In this document: one piece after another, positions 7,536-15,843 of the stretch
Layout: the number at the start of each line of letters is the position of its first letter
Numbering within the stretch: the stretch's first letter is position 1
Program-made: the position numbers and the translations under genes
Assembly (NCBI RefSeq): GCF_946221635.1
Contig: NZ_CAMIHB010000021.1
Coordinates: 6,503-70,502, forward strand
Origin: an uncultured Rhodoferax sp.
Lineage (GTDB): Bacteria > Pseudomonadota > Gammaproteobacteria > Burkholderiales > Burkholderiaceae_C
DNA: 64,000 nucleotides
Reading direction: 5' to 3'
Notes under the pieces: generated by a model
What the model saw: the letters and a program-made list of their open reading frames with translations, nothing else
Told to the model about the DNA's origin: nothing
The model's database searches: none

Positions 7536-10500
7536 TGACACCATGCTCACCGGTTTTCGTTTGTCACGCCTGGAGGTGTTCAACTGGGGCACTTTTGACA
7601 AGCGCGTCTGGACCCTGGCGCTCAATGGCCGCAATGGGCTGCTGACGGGCGACATCGGCTCGGGCAAGTCCACGCTGGTGGATGCGCTTACCACGCTCTT
7701 GGTTCCCGCGCACCGCGTGGCCTACAACAAGGCGGCCGGGGCCGATGCGCGGGAGCGCTCGCTGCGCTCCTACGTGCTGGGGCATTACAAGTCCGAGCGC
7801 AATGAAACCAGTGGACATGCCAAGCCGGTGGCGTTGCGCTCAAACAGCGACTATTCGGTGATTCTGGGCGTTTTCCACAACACCGGGTTTGACCAAACGG
7901 TAACGTTGGCCCAGGTGTTCTGGATGAAAGACAGTTTTGGCCAGCCCGAGCGCTTTTATGCGGTGGCCGATAAGGCACTCTCGCTGACTGAAGACTTTTC
8001 GGACTTCGGCACGGCCATACCCGCCTTGCGCACACGGCTGCGTAAAGGTGGGGTCAGTCTGTTTGACAGCTTTCCGCCCTACAGCGCGCACTTTCGCCGC
8101 CGCTTTGGCAACATGGGCGAGCAGGCGCTGGAGCTGTTCCACCAAACCGTGTCGATGAAGTCGGTGGGCAACCTGACCGACTTTGTGCGCCTCCACATGC
8201 TGGAGCCTTTTGACGTGGCCCCGCGCATTGCTGGGCTGCTGGCGCACTTTGACGACCTGAGCCGTGCCCATGCCGCCGTGCTCAAGGCCAAGCAACAGGT
8301 CGATCTGCTCATGCCCCTGGTAGCGGACTGCGATACGCATGCCGAACTGCAACAGGGCGCCGCCGAACTGCGCGAATGCCGCGAGGCGCTCAAGCCCTGG
8401 TTTGCCAGTCAGAAGCGAGCCCTGCTGGATGTGCGGCTGGAACATTTGCAAACCACGCTGGGCAATGAAACCGCCAAGGTGGAGCGCCTGCAAGAGCACA
8501 AACTTGCGCAGCAAGGCAAAGAGCGCGAACTGCACCAAGCCCTGGCCCAAAACGGTGGCGACCGCGTCGCGCAGATTGATGCCGACATCGAACGCCAGCA
8601 GACCGAACTGAACAAGCGCCAGAAGAATGCGCAACGCTACGACGAGCTGCGCAAGGGCTTGGGCCTGCTGGCCGTGGCCAACCGCGAAGAGCTGCTGACC
8701 CAGCAACAAGGCTGCGCCGCCCGCCGCGCAGCCGACGCCGAGCGTGAGGTGGCCTTGCAAAACGCGCTGACCGAGCGCGGTGTGGAGCTGGCCCAGGGGC
8801 GCAAAGACCATCAGTTGCTTGAAGACGAAATCAAGAGCCTGCGCGCTCGACGCAGCAACATCGACGCGCAATACATCGCCTTGCGCGCCGCGCTGTGCCA
8901 AGCCCTGGGCCTGCGCGAAGACAGCATGCCGTTTGCCGGCGAACTGCTGCAAGTGCACGACGATGCCCGCGACTGGGAGGGCGCGGCCGAGCGCGTGTTG
9001 CACAGCTTTGCACTCTCGCTGCTGGTGCCCGATGCGCACTATGCCAAGGTGGCCCAGTGGGTGGATGACACCCACCTCAAAGGGCGGCTGGTGTACTACC
9101 GGGTGCGCGACAACGTTCGCCCGGAGCGCCCCACGTTGCACGCCCAGTCGCTGGTCCGCAAGATCGCCATCAAACCCGACTCCGCCTTTTACACCTGGCT
9201 GGAACTGGAGGTGGCGCGCCGCTTTGACTACGCCTGCTGCACCACGCAAGAGCAGTTCCGTGCCGAGCCCAAAGCCATTACCCGCGCCGGGCAAATCAAG
9301 GCCGGCGGTGAGCGCCACGAAAAAGACGACCGCCACCGCCTGGACGACCGCAGCCGCTATGTGCTGGGCTGGAGCAATGCCGCCAAGCTAGGCGTCCTGG
9401 AGAGCAAGAAACGTGTGCTGGAGGCGCGCCTCGGAGAGATTGGTGCGCAGATAGGTGCTTTGGACAACGAGCAGAAAACCATCCGTGAGCGCCAACAAGC
9501 CTTGGCCAAGCTGGAGGAGTTTCAGGACTACAACGATCTGGACTGGCAAGCCAACGCCCGTGAGATGGCGCGTCTGCGCGCCGAGCGCTCCGCGCTGGAG
9601 GCCGCCTCCGATGTGCTGGCGACCTTGACCCAGCAGTTGAAAACGCTGGAAGAAGAGTTGGCCAAGACCGAGGATCAACTGATTGAGCAACGCGGCAAGC
9701 GCTCCAAAACCGAGCAAAAAATTGACGATGCACAGCGTTTGCGCCAAGAGGCCGAGGCGCTGATGGCACAAACCCCCGAGGGGTACGCGCAACAAGCACA
9801 ACGCCTGCAAGCCTTGCAGCAGGAGGTGCAGGCCCAGCAGTCGCTCACCGTGGAGACTTGCGACGCCCGCGAGCGCGAGATGCGCGACAGCCTGCAAGCC
9901 CGCATCGATGCGCAAGAGGGCCGTACCCGGCGTCTGTTGGAAAAAATCATCGACGCCATGCGCTCGTTCAGCACCCGGTTCCCGGTGGAAACGCAAGAGT
10001 TGGACGTATCGGTGGGCTCGGCGAGTGAATACCGCACCTTGCTACAGCGCCTGGTGGCCGACGACCTGCCGCGTTTCGAGGCCGACTTCAAACGTGCGCT
10101 CAACGAGAACACCATCCGCGAAGTGGCCAACTTCAGTTCGCAGCTCAACAAGGAGCGCGCCACCATCCATGAGCGCATTGAGCGCATCAACCAGTCACTC
10201 ACACAGATTGACTACAACCCAGGGCGCTTCATCACCCTGGTGCTGCAATCCACCACCGACCCGGAAGTGCGCGACTTCCAGGCCGAGTTGCGCACCTGCC
10301 TGGACGGCACGCTGGGTGGCGATGCGGGCGTGGAGCAGGACAGCCAGTATTCCGAGGCCAAGTTCTTGCAGGTCAAGCACATCATCGAACGCCTGCGGGG
10401 CCGCGAAGGCCAGACCGATGCGGATAGGCGTTGGACGGCCAAGGTCACCGACGTGCGCAACTGGTTCGTGTTTGCCGCCAGCGAGCGCTGGCGCGAAGAT

Positions 10501-10947
10501 AGCCGCGAGCACGAGCATTATTCGGATTCGGGAGGCAAGTCCGGCGGGCAAAAAGAGAAGCTGGCCTACACCATCCTGGCCGCCAGCCTAGCCTACCAGT
10601 TCGGTTTGGCGTGGGGCGAAACGCGTTCCAAGAGCTTTCGCTTCGTCGTCATCGACGAAGCCTTTGGCCGTGGCTCGGACGAGTCCGCGCAATATGGGCT
10701 GCAACTGTTCGAGAAGCTCAACCTGCAACTGCTCATCGTCACCCCGCTGCAAAAAATCCACATCATCGAACCCTTTGTTGACAGCGTGGGTTTCGTCCAC
10801 AACTTCGAGGGACGCGACTCGCGCCTGTGCAACCTGAGCATCGAGGCGTATTGGGAGGAGAAGGGGCGGGTGGGGGACAATTCAACGGTTCGGCCATTCC
10901 AAACAGTTGCCGACACAAAAGTTTTGAATGATGACTCGGGCAGTTAG
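7528..10947 (+). CDS. jetC: Wadjet component JetC (SMC/MukB-like ATPase)
   Basis: Large SMC-type ATPase of 1,139 aa that powers DNA loop extrusion in the Wadjet complex. Walker A GDIGSGKST is at residues 41-49, followed by a long coiled-coil region (about 290-560 and 640-850) around a central hinge-like section. The ABC signature SGGQKEK is near residue 1003 and Walker B VVIDEAF near 1040. The open frame extends upstream to 7336 inside jetB, but the N-terminal motif FRLSRLEVFNWGTF fixes the true start near 7525-7543. I chose ATG 7528, seven bases after GGAG. The C-terminus runs about 30 residues past the last conserved block. The gene is complete and motif-intact. Confidence 0.93.
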   Translation: MRDDTMLTGFRLSRLEVFNWGTFDKRVWTLALNGRNGLLTGDIGSGKSTLVDALTTLLVPAHRVAYNKAAGADARERSLRSYVLGHYKSERNETSGHAKPVALRSNSDYSVILGVFHNTGFDQTVTLAQVFWMKDSFGQPERFYAVADKALSLTEDFSDFGTAIPALRTRLRKGGVSLFDSFPPYSAHFRRRFGNMGEQALELFHQTVSMKSVGNLTDFVRLHMLEPFDVAPRIAGLLAHFDDLSRAHAAVLKAKQQVDLLMPLVADCDTHAELQQGAAELRECREALKPWFASQKRALLDVRLEHLQTTLGNETAKVERLQEHKLAQQGKERELHQALAQNGGDRVAQIDADIERQQTELNKRQKNAQRYDELRKGLGLLAVANREELLTQQQGCAARRAADAEREVALQNALTERGVELAQGRKDHQLLEDEIKSLRARRSNIDAQYIALRAALCQALGLREDSMPFAGELLQVHDDARDWEGAAERVLHSFALSLLVPDAHYAKVAQWVDDTHLKGRLVYYRVRDNVRPERPTLHAQSLVRKIAIKPDSAFYTWLELEVARRFDYACCTTQEQFRAEPKAITRAGQIKAGGERHEKDDRHRLDDRSRYVLGWSNAAKLGVLESKKRVLEARLGEIGAQIGALDNEQKTIRERQQALAKLEEFQDYNDLDWQANAREMARLRAERSALEAASDVLATLTQQLKTLEEELAKTEDQLIEQRGKRSKTEQKIDDAQRLRQEAEALMAQTPEGYAQQAQRLQALQQEVQAQQSLTVETCDAREREMRDSLQARIDAQEGRTRRLLEKIIDAMRSFSTRFPVETQELDVSVGSASEYRTLLQRLVADDLPRFEADFKRALNENTIREVANFSSQLNKERATIHERIERINQSLTQIDYNPGRFITLVLQSTTDPEVRDFQAELRTCLDGTLGGDAGVEQDSQYSEAKFLQVKHIIERLRGREGQTDADRRWTAKVTDVRNWFVFAASERWREDSREHEHYSDSGGKSGGQKEKLAYTILAASLAYQFGLAWGETRSKSFRFVVIDEAFGRGSDESAQYGLQLFEKLNLQLLIVTPLQKIHIIEPFVDSVGFVHNFEGRDSRLCNLSIEAYWEEKGRVGDNSTVRPFQTVADTKVLNDDSGS

Positions 10948-10965
10948 CTCCAGGAAAGACAGACC

Positions 10966-12198
10966 ATGGCACTGATTGAAGGTTTTCGCGTACAAAACTA
11001 CCGTGCGTTGCGCGACGTGACACTGGGCAAGTTGTCATCCCAACAAGGTGGCGCGCCTCTGACACCGTTTACCGTGGTGATTGGCAAAAACGGGGTGGGC
11101 AAGAGCACCTTGTTTGATGCCTTTGGTTTTGTCGCCGATTGCCTGGCCCACGACGTGGAGCAGGCCTGTGACATGAAGCAACGCGGTGGTTATGAGCGGC
11201 TGCATTCCAGAGGCACCGAAGGCCCGATTCGCTTTGAAATCTATTACCGTGAAGCAGCTGGCGAACGTCCGATGACGTACGAACTGGCGATTGCGCTGGA
11301 CGCAACTGGTCGGCCTTTCATTGAGTCCGAGGTGCTTCGGCAACGGCGCAAGGGTCAAAGTTATGGCCGGCCCTATCCATTCCTGCGCCTGAATCATGGC
11401 AAGGGAGTGGTTTGGGCCGGAGAGGAAGCGGTAGAGGTGGAAGGTGGCGAAGAAGACCGCGCGCAGACTGTAGTGGAGTTGACCGACCTGCGCCAATTAG
11501 GTATTGCCACCCTGGGCACGCTCAAGGAGCACCCGCGCATCAAGCGTTTTCGGGATTTCCTTAAGGGCTGGTACCTGTCGTATTTTTATCCCGACGCAGC
11601 TCGCAGCCTTCCGACCGCAGGCCCCCAAAAACACCTGAACAGCCACGGTGACAACATTGGCAATGTGGTCCAGTTCATGGCGCGAGAGCACAAGGACCGG
11701 TTCAAGGCGGTATTGGATCGCATTGCCGCCAAAATTCCGGGTATCACGAGTATTGATACGCAGGAAACGCTGGACAAACGTTTGTTGCTACGCTTTAACG
11801 ACGGGGCGTTTGCTGATCCTTTCTTTGCACAACAAATGTCCGATGGCACCCTCAAGGTATTCGCCTACCTGTTGCTGATGGATGACCCGGAGCCACCACC
11901 GTTCATTTGTATCGAGGAGCCCGAGAACGGTCTGTACCACAAGCTGTTGGAGGCACTGGCACAAGAATTTCGCGCCCATGCCACGGGTAAAAAAAATGCC
12001 CCTCAGATTTTTGTGACTACGCATCAACCGTACTTCGTCGATGCCTTGTCGCCTGAGGAAGTCTGGATTTTGGAGAAGGGCGCGGATGGTTACTCGGTGA
12101 TCCGGCGTGTGTCTGATCTGGAGGTAGTCAAGAACTTGGTGGAGGAAGGTTTACCGCTGGGGGGCCTGTGGTACAGCGACTACCTGGAGGCGCGATAA
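10966..12198 (+). CDS. AAA/ABC-type ATPase (AAA_15/AAA_21-like), nested in the Wadjet operon
   Basis: RecF/OLD-like ATPase of 410 aa without an obvious long coiled coil. Walker A GKNGVGKST lies at residues 40-48, Walker B CIEEPENGL near 315, and a TTHQPYFVDAL switch-histidine segment near 348, so the ATPase core is complete. It starts 18 bases after jetC with an AGGAAAG ribosome site and is followed after three bases by a DUF4276 gene. Such ATPase plus Toprim-like pairs occur in phage-defence modules of the PARIS, AbiL and OLD type, where the ATPase senses and the partner is the effector. It is not a Wadjet subunit. The exact system is not one I can name. Its DNA looks less GC-rich than the flanking jet genes. 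Confidence 0.8.
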   Translation: MALIEGFRVQNYRALRDVTLGKLSSQQGGAPLTPFTVVIGKNGVGKSTLFDAFGFVADCLAHDVEQACDMKQRGGYERLHSRGTEGPIRFEIYYREAAGERPMTYELAIALDATGRPFIESEVLRQRRKGQSYGRPYPFLRLNHGKGVVWAGEEAVEVEGGEEDRAQTVVELTDLRQLGIATLGTLKEHPRIKRFRDFLKGWYLSYFYPDAARSLPTAGPQKHLNSHGDNIGNVVQFMAREHKDRFKAVLDRIAAKIPGITSIDTQETLDKRLLLRFNDGAFADPFFAQQMSDGTLKVFAYLLLMDDPEPPPFICIEEPENGLYHKLLEALAQEFRAHATGKKNAPQIFVTTHQPYFVDALSPEEVWILEKGADGYSVIRRVSDLEVVKNLVEEGLPLGGLWYSDYLEAR

Positions 12199-12201
12199 GT
12201 C

Positions 12202-12852
12202 ATGCACATTGAGGTCTTGGTGGAGGATAGCTCCGGGGAAAAGTTGTTGGCGCAGTTGTTGCCGCAAATTTTGGGTGGACAAGGCGAACCGCATACTTGG
12301 CGGCTAAAAGCCTACAAAGGCATTGGACGCATTCCGCAAGGGTTGACGGCCAAGGCGGATCCCGCCAAACGCATTTTGCTGGATCAATTGCCCAGGTTGT
12401 TGCAGGGCTACGGCAAAACGTCCGGCATTGATGCAGTGTTTGTGGTGCTTGACACTGATCGGCGTGATTGCAAGGCGTTTTTGCATGAACTCCAGTCCGT
12501 TGCGAACCAATGCAACCCTGCTCCCAATACGATGTTCCGATTGGCCATTGAGGAAATGGAAGCCTGGTATCTCGGTGACCGTGTTGCCTTGTTGAAGGCC
12601 TTCCCTCGTGCCAAGCGTGAAGTTCTGGATCGTTATCTGCAAGATAGCGTGTGCGGCACCTGGGAGTTGCTGGCGGACGCGGTTCACGCTGGCGGCGCGG
12701 CGGCCATCAAAAAAGCGGGCTGGCCTTTGCCTGGGCAGCTCAAACACGAGTGGGCTGAAAAGATAGGCCCCTTCATGAATCTTCATCAGAATGCATCGCC
12801 GAGTTTTGGCAAATTCCGAGAAGGCCTCACCCGCTTGATTGCGCAGGCATGA
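12202..12852 (+). CDS. DUF4276 family protein, probable effector partner of the ATPase
   Basis: Protein of 216 aa resembling DUF4276, a family with a Toprim-like core usually encoded beside an AAA ATPase. Candidate metal-binding acidic sites are the Glu-Asp in VLVEDSSGEK near the N-terminus, the Asp-x-Asp in VVLDTDRRDC near residue 80, and EEMEAWYLGD near 117, which is highly typical of the family. It starts three bases after the ATPase gene and its stop overlaps the jetD start in ATGA, so all three are translationally linked. A nuclease or toxin role is inferred from related ATPase-Toprim defence pairs. Codon use and base composition look lower in GC than cobQ or jetC. Confidence 0.75.
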   Translation: MHIEVLVEDSSGEKLLAQLLPQILGGQGEPHTWRLKAYKGIGRIPQGLTAKADPAKRILLDQLPRLLQGYGKTSGIDAVFVVLDTDRRDCKAFLHELQSVANQCNPAPNTMFRLAIEEMEAWYLGDRVALLKAFPRAKREVLDRYLQDSVCGTWELLADAVHAGGAAAIKKAGWPLPGQLKHEWAEKIGPFMNLHQNASPSFGKFREGLTRLIAQA

Positions 12853-14075
12853 CCTGGACCACCCCTGCCGACCTGCGTGCCCAAGTCCAAAAACTCTGGG
12901 ACAAGGGCGAGTTGTTGCGCCCTTGTGTACAGGGCACGGCGATGCCACCCCGGCGCTTGCGGCTCAGCGGGCCAAGTTCCTCCGAATTGACTGAGCGCTT
13001 CGATGACGTGCGGGCCTGGATGGCGGCGCTGGGTTGCAACGCGCCAGTGGGCACGGCGCCGTGCTGGCGCATCGTCCCGCGCGAGTTTCGCCACCGGGTG
13101 CTGGGGGCTTGTGCCGTGCCAGACGAGGCATGGCTCGACACACTGGACGATGCGCTGGCTTTGCTCGGCAAGCGCAAAGACCACCAACGCTTTGTTAACC
13201 TGGTGCAGCACACGCGCGAGCAGCAGCCTACTTTGCTGGCGTGGTTGGAGAAGCGGCCACTGCACGCCCTGGCCTTGGCGCAAGAGTGGCCGCGCCTGCT
13301 GGCGGTGGTGGCTTGGTTGCAAGCCCATCCGCGCCCCGGCATCTTTCTGCGCCAGGTCGATCTGCCGGGGGTGGACAGCAAGTTCATTGAGGCGCACCGG
13401 GGTGTGCTGGGCGAGTTGCTGGATATGGCTTTGCCGCCAGAGGCCATTGATACCCGTGTCACCGGGGTCGGCCAGTTTTGCCAGCGTTACGGCTTCAAGG
13501 ACAAACCGCTGCGCGTGCGCTTTCGCCTGCTCGATGCCAGTATCTGCGAGGGCTTGCTGCCAGCCGATGCCGAGCGTGATATCACACTGACCCAGGCCGA
13601 CTTTGCTCGGCTGAAACTGCCAGTCCGCCGAGTGTTTTTCACGGAAAACGAGGTCAATTTTCTGGCCTTTCCGCCCGTAATTGGAAGTTTGGTGATTTTT
13701 GGTGCGGGCTACGGTTTTGAGGTGCTGGCCGAGGCGCACTGGTTACACGGCTGTCGCCTTTTTTATTGGGGCGACATTGATACCCACGGCTTTGCCATCC
13801 TGGACCAACTCCGGGTCCGCTTGCCGCAGGTGCAGTCTCTGTTGATGGACCGCGACACCCTGATGGCACACCAAGCTCTATGGGGCGAGGAACCCCAGCC
13901 ACTTCAGCGTGAGTTGCCTCGATTGAACCCCCATGAAGTCGCGCTGTTTGACGATTTGCGCGAACACCGTTTGCGTGCCCAGTTAGAGGGCGTGGGTGTG
14001 CGTTTGGAGCAGGAGCGCGTTGGATTTGAATGGGTGACAGCGGCCTTGGCCGGAATCGAGCGTGATGCGATATGA
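12849..14075 (+). CDS. jetD: Wadjet component JetD (DUF3322-DUF2220, Toprim nuclease)
   Basis: Nuclease subunit of Wadjet, related to the topoisomerase VI A subunit, that cuts the extruded plasmid. The length is 408 aa. The N-terminal part (to about 190) fits DUF3322 and the C-terminal part fits DUF2220 with the Toprim residues: Glu in FFTENEVNFLAF near 265 and Asp-x-Asp in WGDIDTHGF near 307. Both catalytic signatures are intact. Its ATG overlaps the DUF4276 stop (ATGA). jetD is normally adjacent to jetC; here 1.9 kb of two other genes lies between. The gene ends 82 bases before the likely cobQ start, in an AT-rich junction containing a repeat copy. Confidence 0.92.
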   Translation: MTWTTPADLRAQVQKLWDKGELLRPCVQGTAMPPRRLRLSGPSSSELTERFDDVRAWMAALGCNAPVGTAPCWRIVPREFRHRVLGACAVPDEAWLDTLDDALALLGKRKDHQRFVNLVQHTREQQPTLLAWLEKRPLHALALAQEWPRLLAVVAWLQAHPRPGIFLRQVDLPGVDSKFIEAHRGVLGELLDMALPPEAIDTRVTGVGQFCQRYGFKDKPLRVRFRLLDASICEGLLPADAERDITLTQADFARLKLPVRRVFFTENEVNFLAFPPVIGSLVIFGAGYGFEVLAEAHWLHGCRLFYWGDIDTHGFAILDQLRVRLPQVQSLLMDRDTLMAHQALWGEEPQPLQRELPRLNPHEVALFDDLREHRLRAQLEGVGVRLEQERVGFEWVTAALAGIERDAI

Positions 14076-14097
14076 ATTTTATGAAGAAAAGTTCTCT

Positions 14098-14139
14098 ACT
14101 CCTTATGAAATATGCGCGAATAGCTATTGTTTTTGTAGT
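14098..14139 (-). repeat. Dispersed repeat, copy 3, at the jetD/cobQ junction
   Basis: On the minus strand it begins ACTACAAAAACAATAGCT, almost identical to the start of the cobS copy, then has GCGCATATTTC and a decayed AAGGAGT end instead of GAGGGCT. It lies in the short AT-rich stretch between jetD and cobQ, exactly where the defence block meets the cobalamin operon. It may be a remnant of the original cobD-cobQ spacer. Confidence 0.7.
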
Positions 14140-14157
14140 GAATTGCAGGGAACTGCC

Positions 14158-15822
14158 TTGACCGCCAAATGCATCATGGTGCTGGGCACCACCAGCGGCG
14201 CGGGCAAAAGCTGGCTCACCACGGCGCTGTGCCGCTACTACGCGCGCCAGGGGCTCAAAGTCGCGCCCTTCAAGGCGCAGAACATGAGCAACAACGCAAG
14301 GGTGGTGGCCTCTGACAACGGCCAGGGAGAAATTGGCAGCGCCCAATATTTCCAGGCGCTGGCCGCCAAGGCCGTGCCCGATGTGCGCATGAACCCGTTG
14401 CTGCTCAAGCCCGAGCGCGACACGCACAGCCAGGTGGTGCTGATGGGGCAGGTGAATGCGGAGCTGAGCGCCATGCCCTGGCGCAGCCGCAGCCTCAAGG
14501 TCTGGCCGCAGATTGCGGCGGCGCTGGACGCGTTGCGCGCGGAAAACGATGTGGTGGTGATCGAGGGCGCGGGCTCGCCCGCCGAGATCAACCTGGCGGC
14601 TAGCGACGTGGTGAACATGCGCGTGGCCCAGCATGCCGACGCCGCCTGCCTGCTGGTAACGGACATTGACCGGGGCGGTGCGTTTGCGCATCTGTATGGG
14701 ACCTGGGCGCTCTTGCTGGAAGAGCAGCGGCCGCTCATCAAGGGTTTTGTGCTCAACAAGTTTCGTGGCGATGCCGCACTGCTGGCGCCTGCGCCGCAAA
14801 TGCTGCAGGACCTGACGGGTGTGCCCACGGTGGCTACGCTGCCCATGTGGTGGCAGCACGGCCTACCTGAGGAAGACGGTGTGTTTGATATGACCCCCAC
14901 GCTCGGCACTGGCGTGTCCTCGCTGCCCCCCAAGGGGGCTCTCGCGGCTCGGGGCGGCCCAGCGCCGCTCACGCCAGTGACACGCGTGGCGGTGATTGCC
15001 TATCCGCGCATCAGCAATCTGGACGAGTTCCAGCCGCTCAAGAACATTCCGGGGCTGCGGCTGCAGTGGGTGCGTTCGCCTTCCGAGCTGGCGGGGCTCA
15101 AGCCCACGGACTGGGTCATCCTGCCGGGTTCCAAGCACACCAGTGGCGATCTGGCCTGGCTGCGTTCGCAGGGGCTGGATGCGGCCATTGCGCGGCATGC
15201 GGAGCAGGGTGGTGCGGTGCTGGGCATTTGCGGTGGCTTGCAGATGCTGGGGGAGGCGCTGATTGATCCGCATGGTATTGATGGCAATGCGCCGGGTTTG
15301 GGGCTATTGCCGCTGGTGACGGTGTTTGCGGAGGACAAGACGGTGCGGCATACCTCGACGCGTTTCTCCGCGGCATTCCTTCCCTCGCACGCCGACGGGG
15401 GGCAGGCCGGGGGCCTCATACTGCCAAACGCGCAGAAATCGGCCCCCGGCCTGCCCCCCATCGGCGTGGACCTGGGTGCGCCAGCGCTTGGTGCGGATTC
15501 TTCTCCTTGGGCTGCTTTGGCTGGCGTGTCCGTCACTGGCTATGAAATTCACCACGGCCAGACTGCGCCCCATGCGGCCATGGCTGCGGCTGGCAATGTA
15601 GCCCGCGCCGTGCTGCCCAACGACCTGGGTTGGATCAACCTGCAGGGCAATGTGCTGGGCCTGTACCTGCACGGCATGTTTGAAGACCCCGCCGTGCTGC
15701 AGGCGCTCTTTGGCGCGCAGCTGGGTGGCACCGTGCCTACGCTGGAGACGGTGTTTGAAGGCCTAGCGGATTTCATTTCCGAGAACTTTGCGCCGGGTGT
15801 GCTGCAGGGTTTGTTGCGCTAA
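14158..15822 (+). CDS. cobQ: Cobyric acid synthase CobQ/CbiP
   Basis: Glutamine-dependent amidase that amidates four side chains of adenosylcobyrinic a,c-diamide to give cobyric acid. The N-terminal ATPase-like domain has GTTSGAGKS and KAQNMSNNARV. The C-terminal glutamine amidotransferase domain has the nucleophile Cys in LGICGGLQMLG and the His in YEIHHGQT. The start is taken as TTG 14158 because it follows CAGGGAA and gives the typical MTAK-x-IMVLG beginning; the frame is open back to 14062 but would run through the junction repeat. At 554 aa it is longer than the usual 480-510. The surplus is explained by two GC-rich in-frame insertions, near 14919-14970 and 15389-15467, the second of them a 27-bp-arm inverted repeat. 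Confidence 0.93.
   Translation: MTAKCIMVLGTTSGAGKSWLTTALCRYYARQGLKVAPFKAQNMSNNARVVASDNGQGEIGSAQYFQALAAKAVPDVRMNPLLLKPERDTHSQVVLMGQVNAELSAMPWRSRSLKVWPQIAAALDALRAENDVVVIEGAGSPAEINLAASDVVNMRVAQHADAACLLVTDIDRGGAFAHLYGTWALLLEEQRPLIKGFVLNKFRGDAALLAPAPQMLQDLTGVPTVATLPMWWQHGLPEEDGVFDMTPTLGTGVSSLPPKGALAARGGPAPLTPVTRVAVIAYPRISNLDEFQPLKNIPGLRLQWVRSPSELAGLKPTDWVILPGSKHTSGDLAWLRSQGLDAAIARHAEQGGAVLGICGGLQMLGEALIDPHGIDGNAPGLGLLPLVTVFAEDKTVRHTSTRFSAAFLPSHADGGQAGGLILPNAQKSAPGLPPIGVDLGAPALGADSSPWAALAGVSVTGYEIHHGQTAPHAAMAAAGNVARAVLPNDLGWINLQGNVLGLYLHGMFEDPAVLQALFGAQLGGTVPTLETVFEGLADFISENFAPGVLQGLLR
14919..14970. repeat. GC-rich hairpin element inserted in frame in cobQ
   Basis: A short hairpin GCCCCC/GGGGGC (14925-14930 with 14934-14939) is followed by CTCGGGGCGGCCCAGCG. 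It encodes the linker SLPPKGALAARGGPA between the conserved N-terminal part of CobQ and RVAVIAYPRISNLDEF, where related proteins are shorter. From memory, similar CCCCCAAGGGGGC...GGGGCGGCCC elements are frequent between genes in Comamonadaceae; only one copy is in this window. Confidence 0.5.
15389..15467. repeat. Long inverted repeat inserted in frame in cobQ
   Basis: Arms 15389-15415 and 15441-15467 are reverse complements with one mismatch in 27 bases, separated by a 25-base loop. The arms are almost pure G/C (GGGGGGCAGGCCGGGGGCC and its complement). In the cobQ frame the element encodes a Gly/Pro-rich linker (HADGGQAGGL to SAPGLPPIGV) just before the GYEIHHG active-site block. It looks like a REP-like or miniature palindromic element tolerated inside a protein. 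Confidence 0.8.
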
Positions 15823-15843
15823 CTTTTTTGACCGAGGATTTCC

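Noticed and set aside
14062..14157. Upstream extension of the cobQ frame
   Set aside because: It overlaps the end of jetD and the junction repeat, and does not match CobQ.
4650..14157. Mobile-element signatures around the jet block (integrase, transposase, direct repeats, tRNA)
   Set aside because: None seen by eye; only a decayed dispersed-repeat copy at the right edge, with no matching copy at the left edge.
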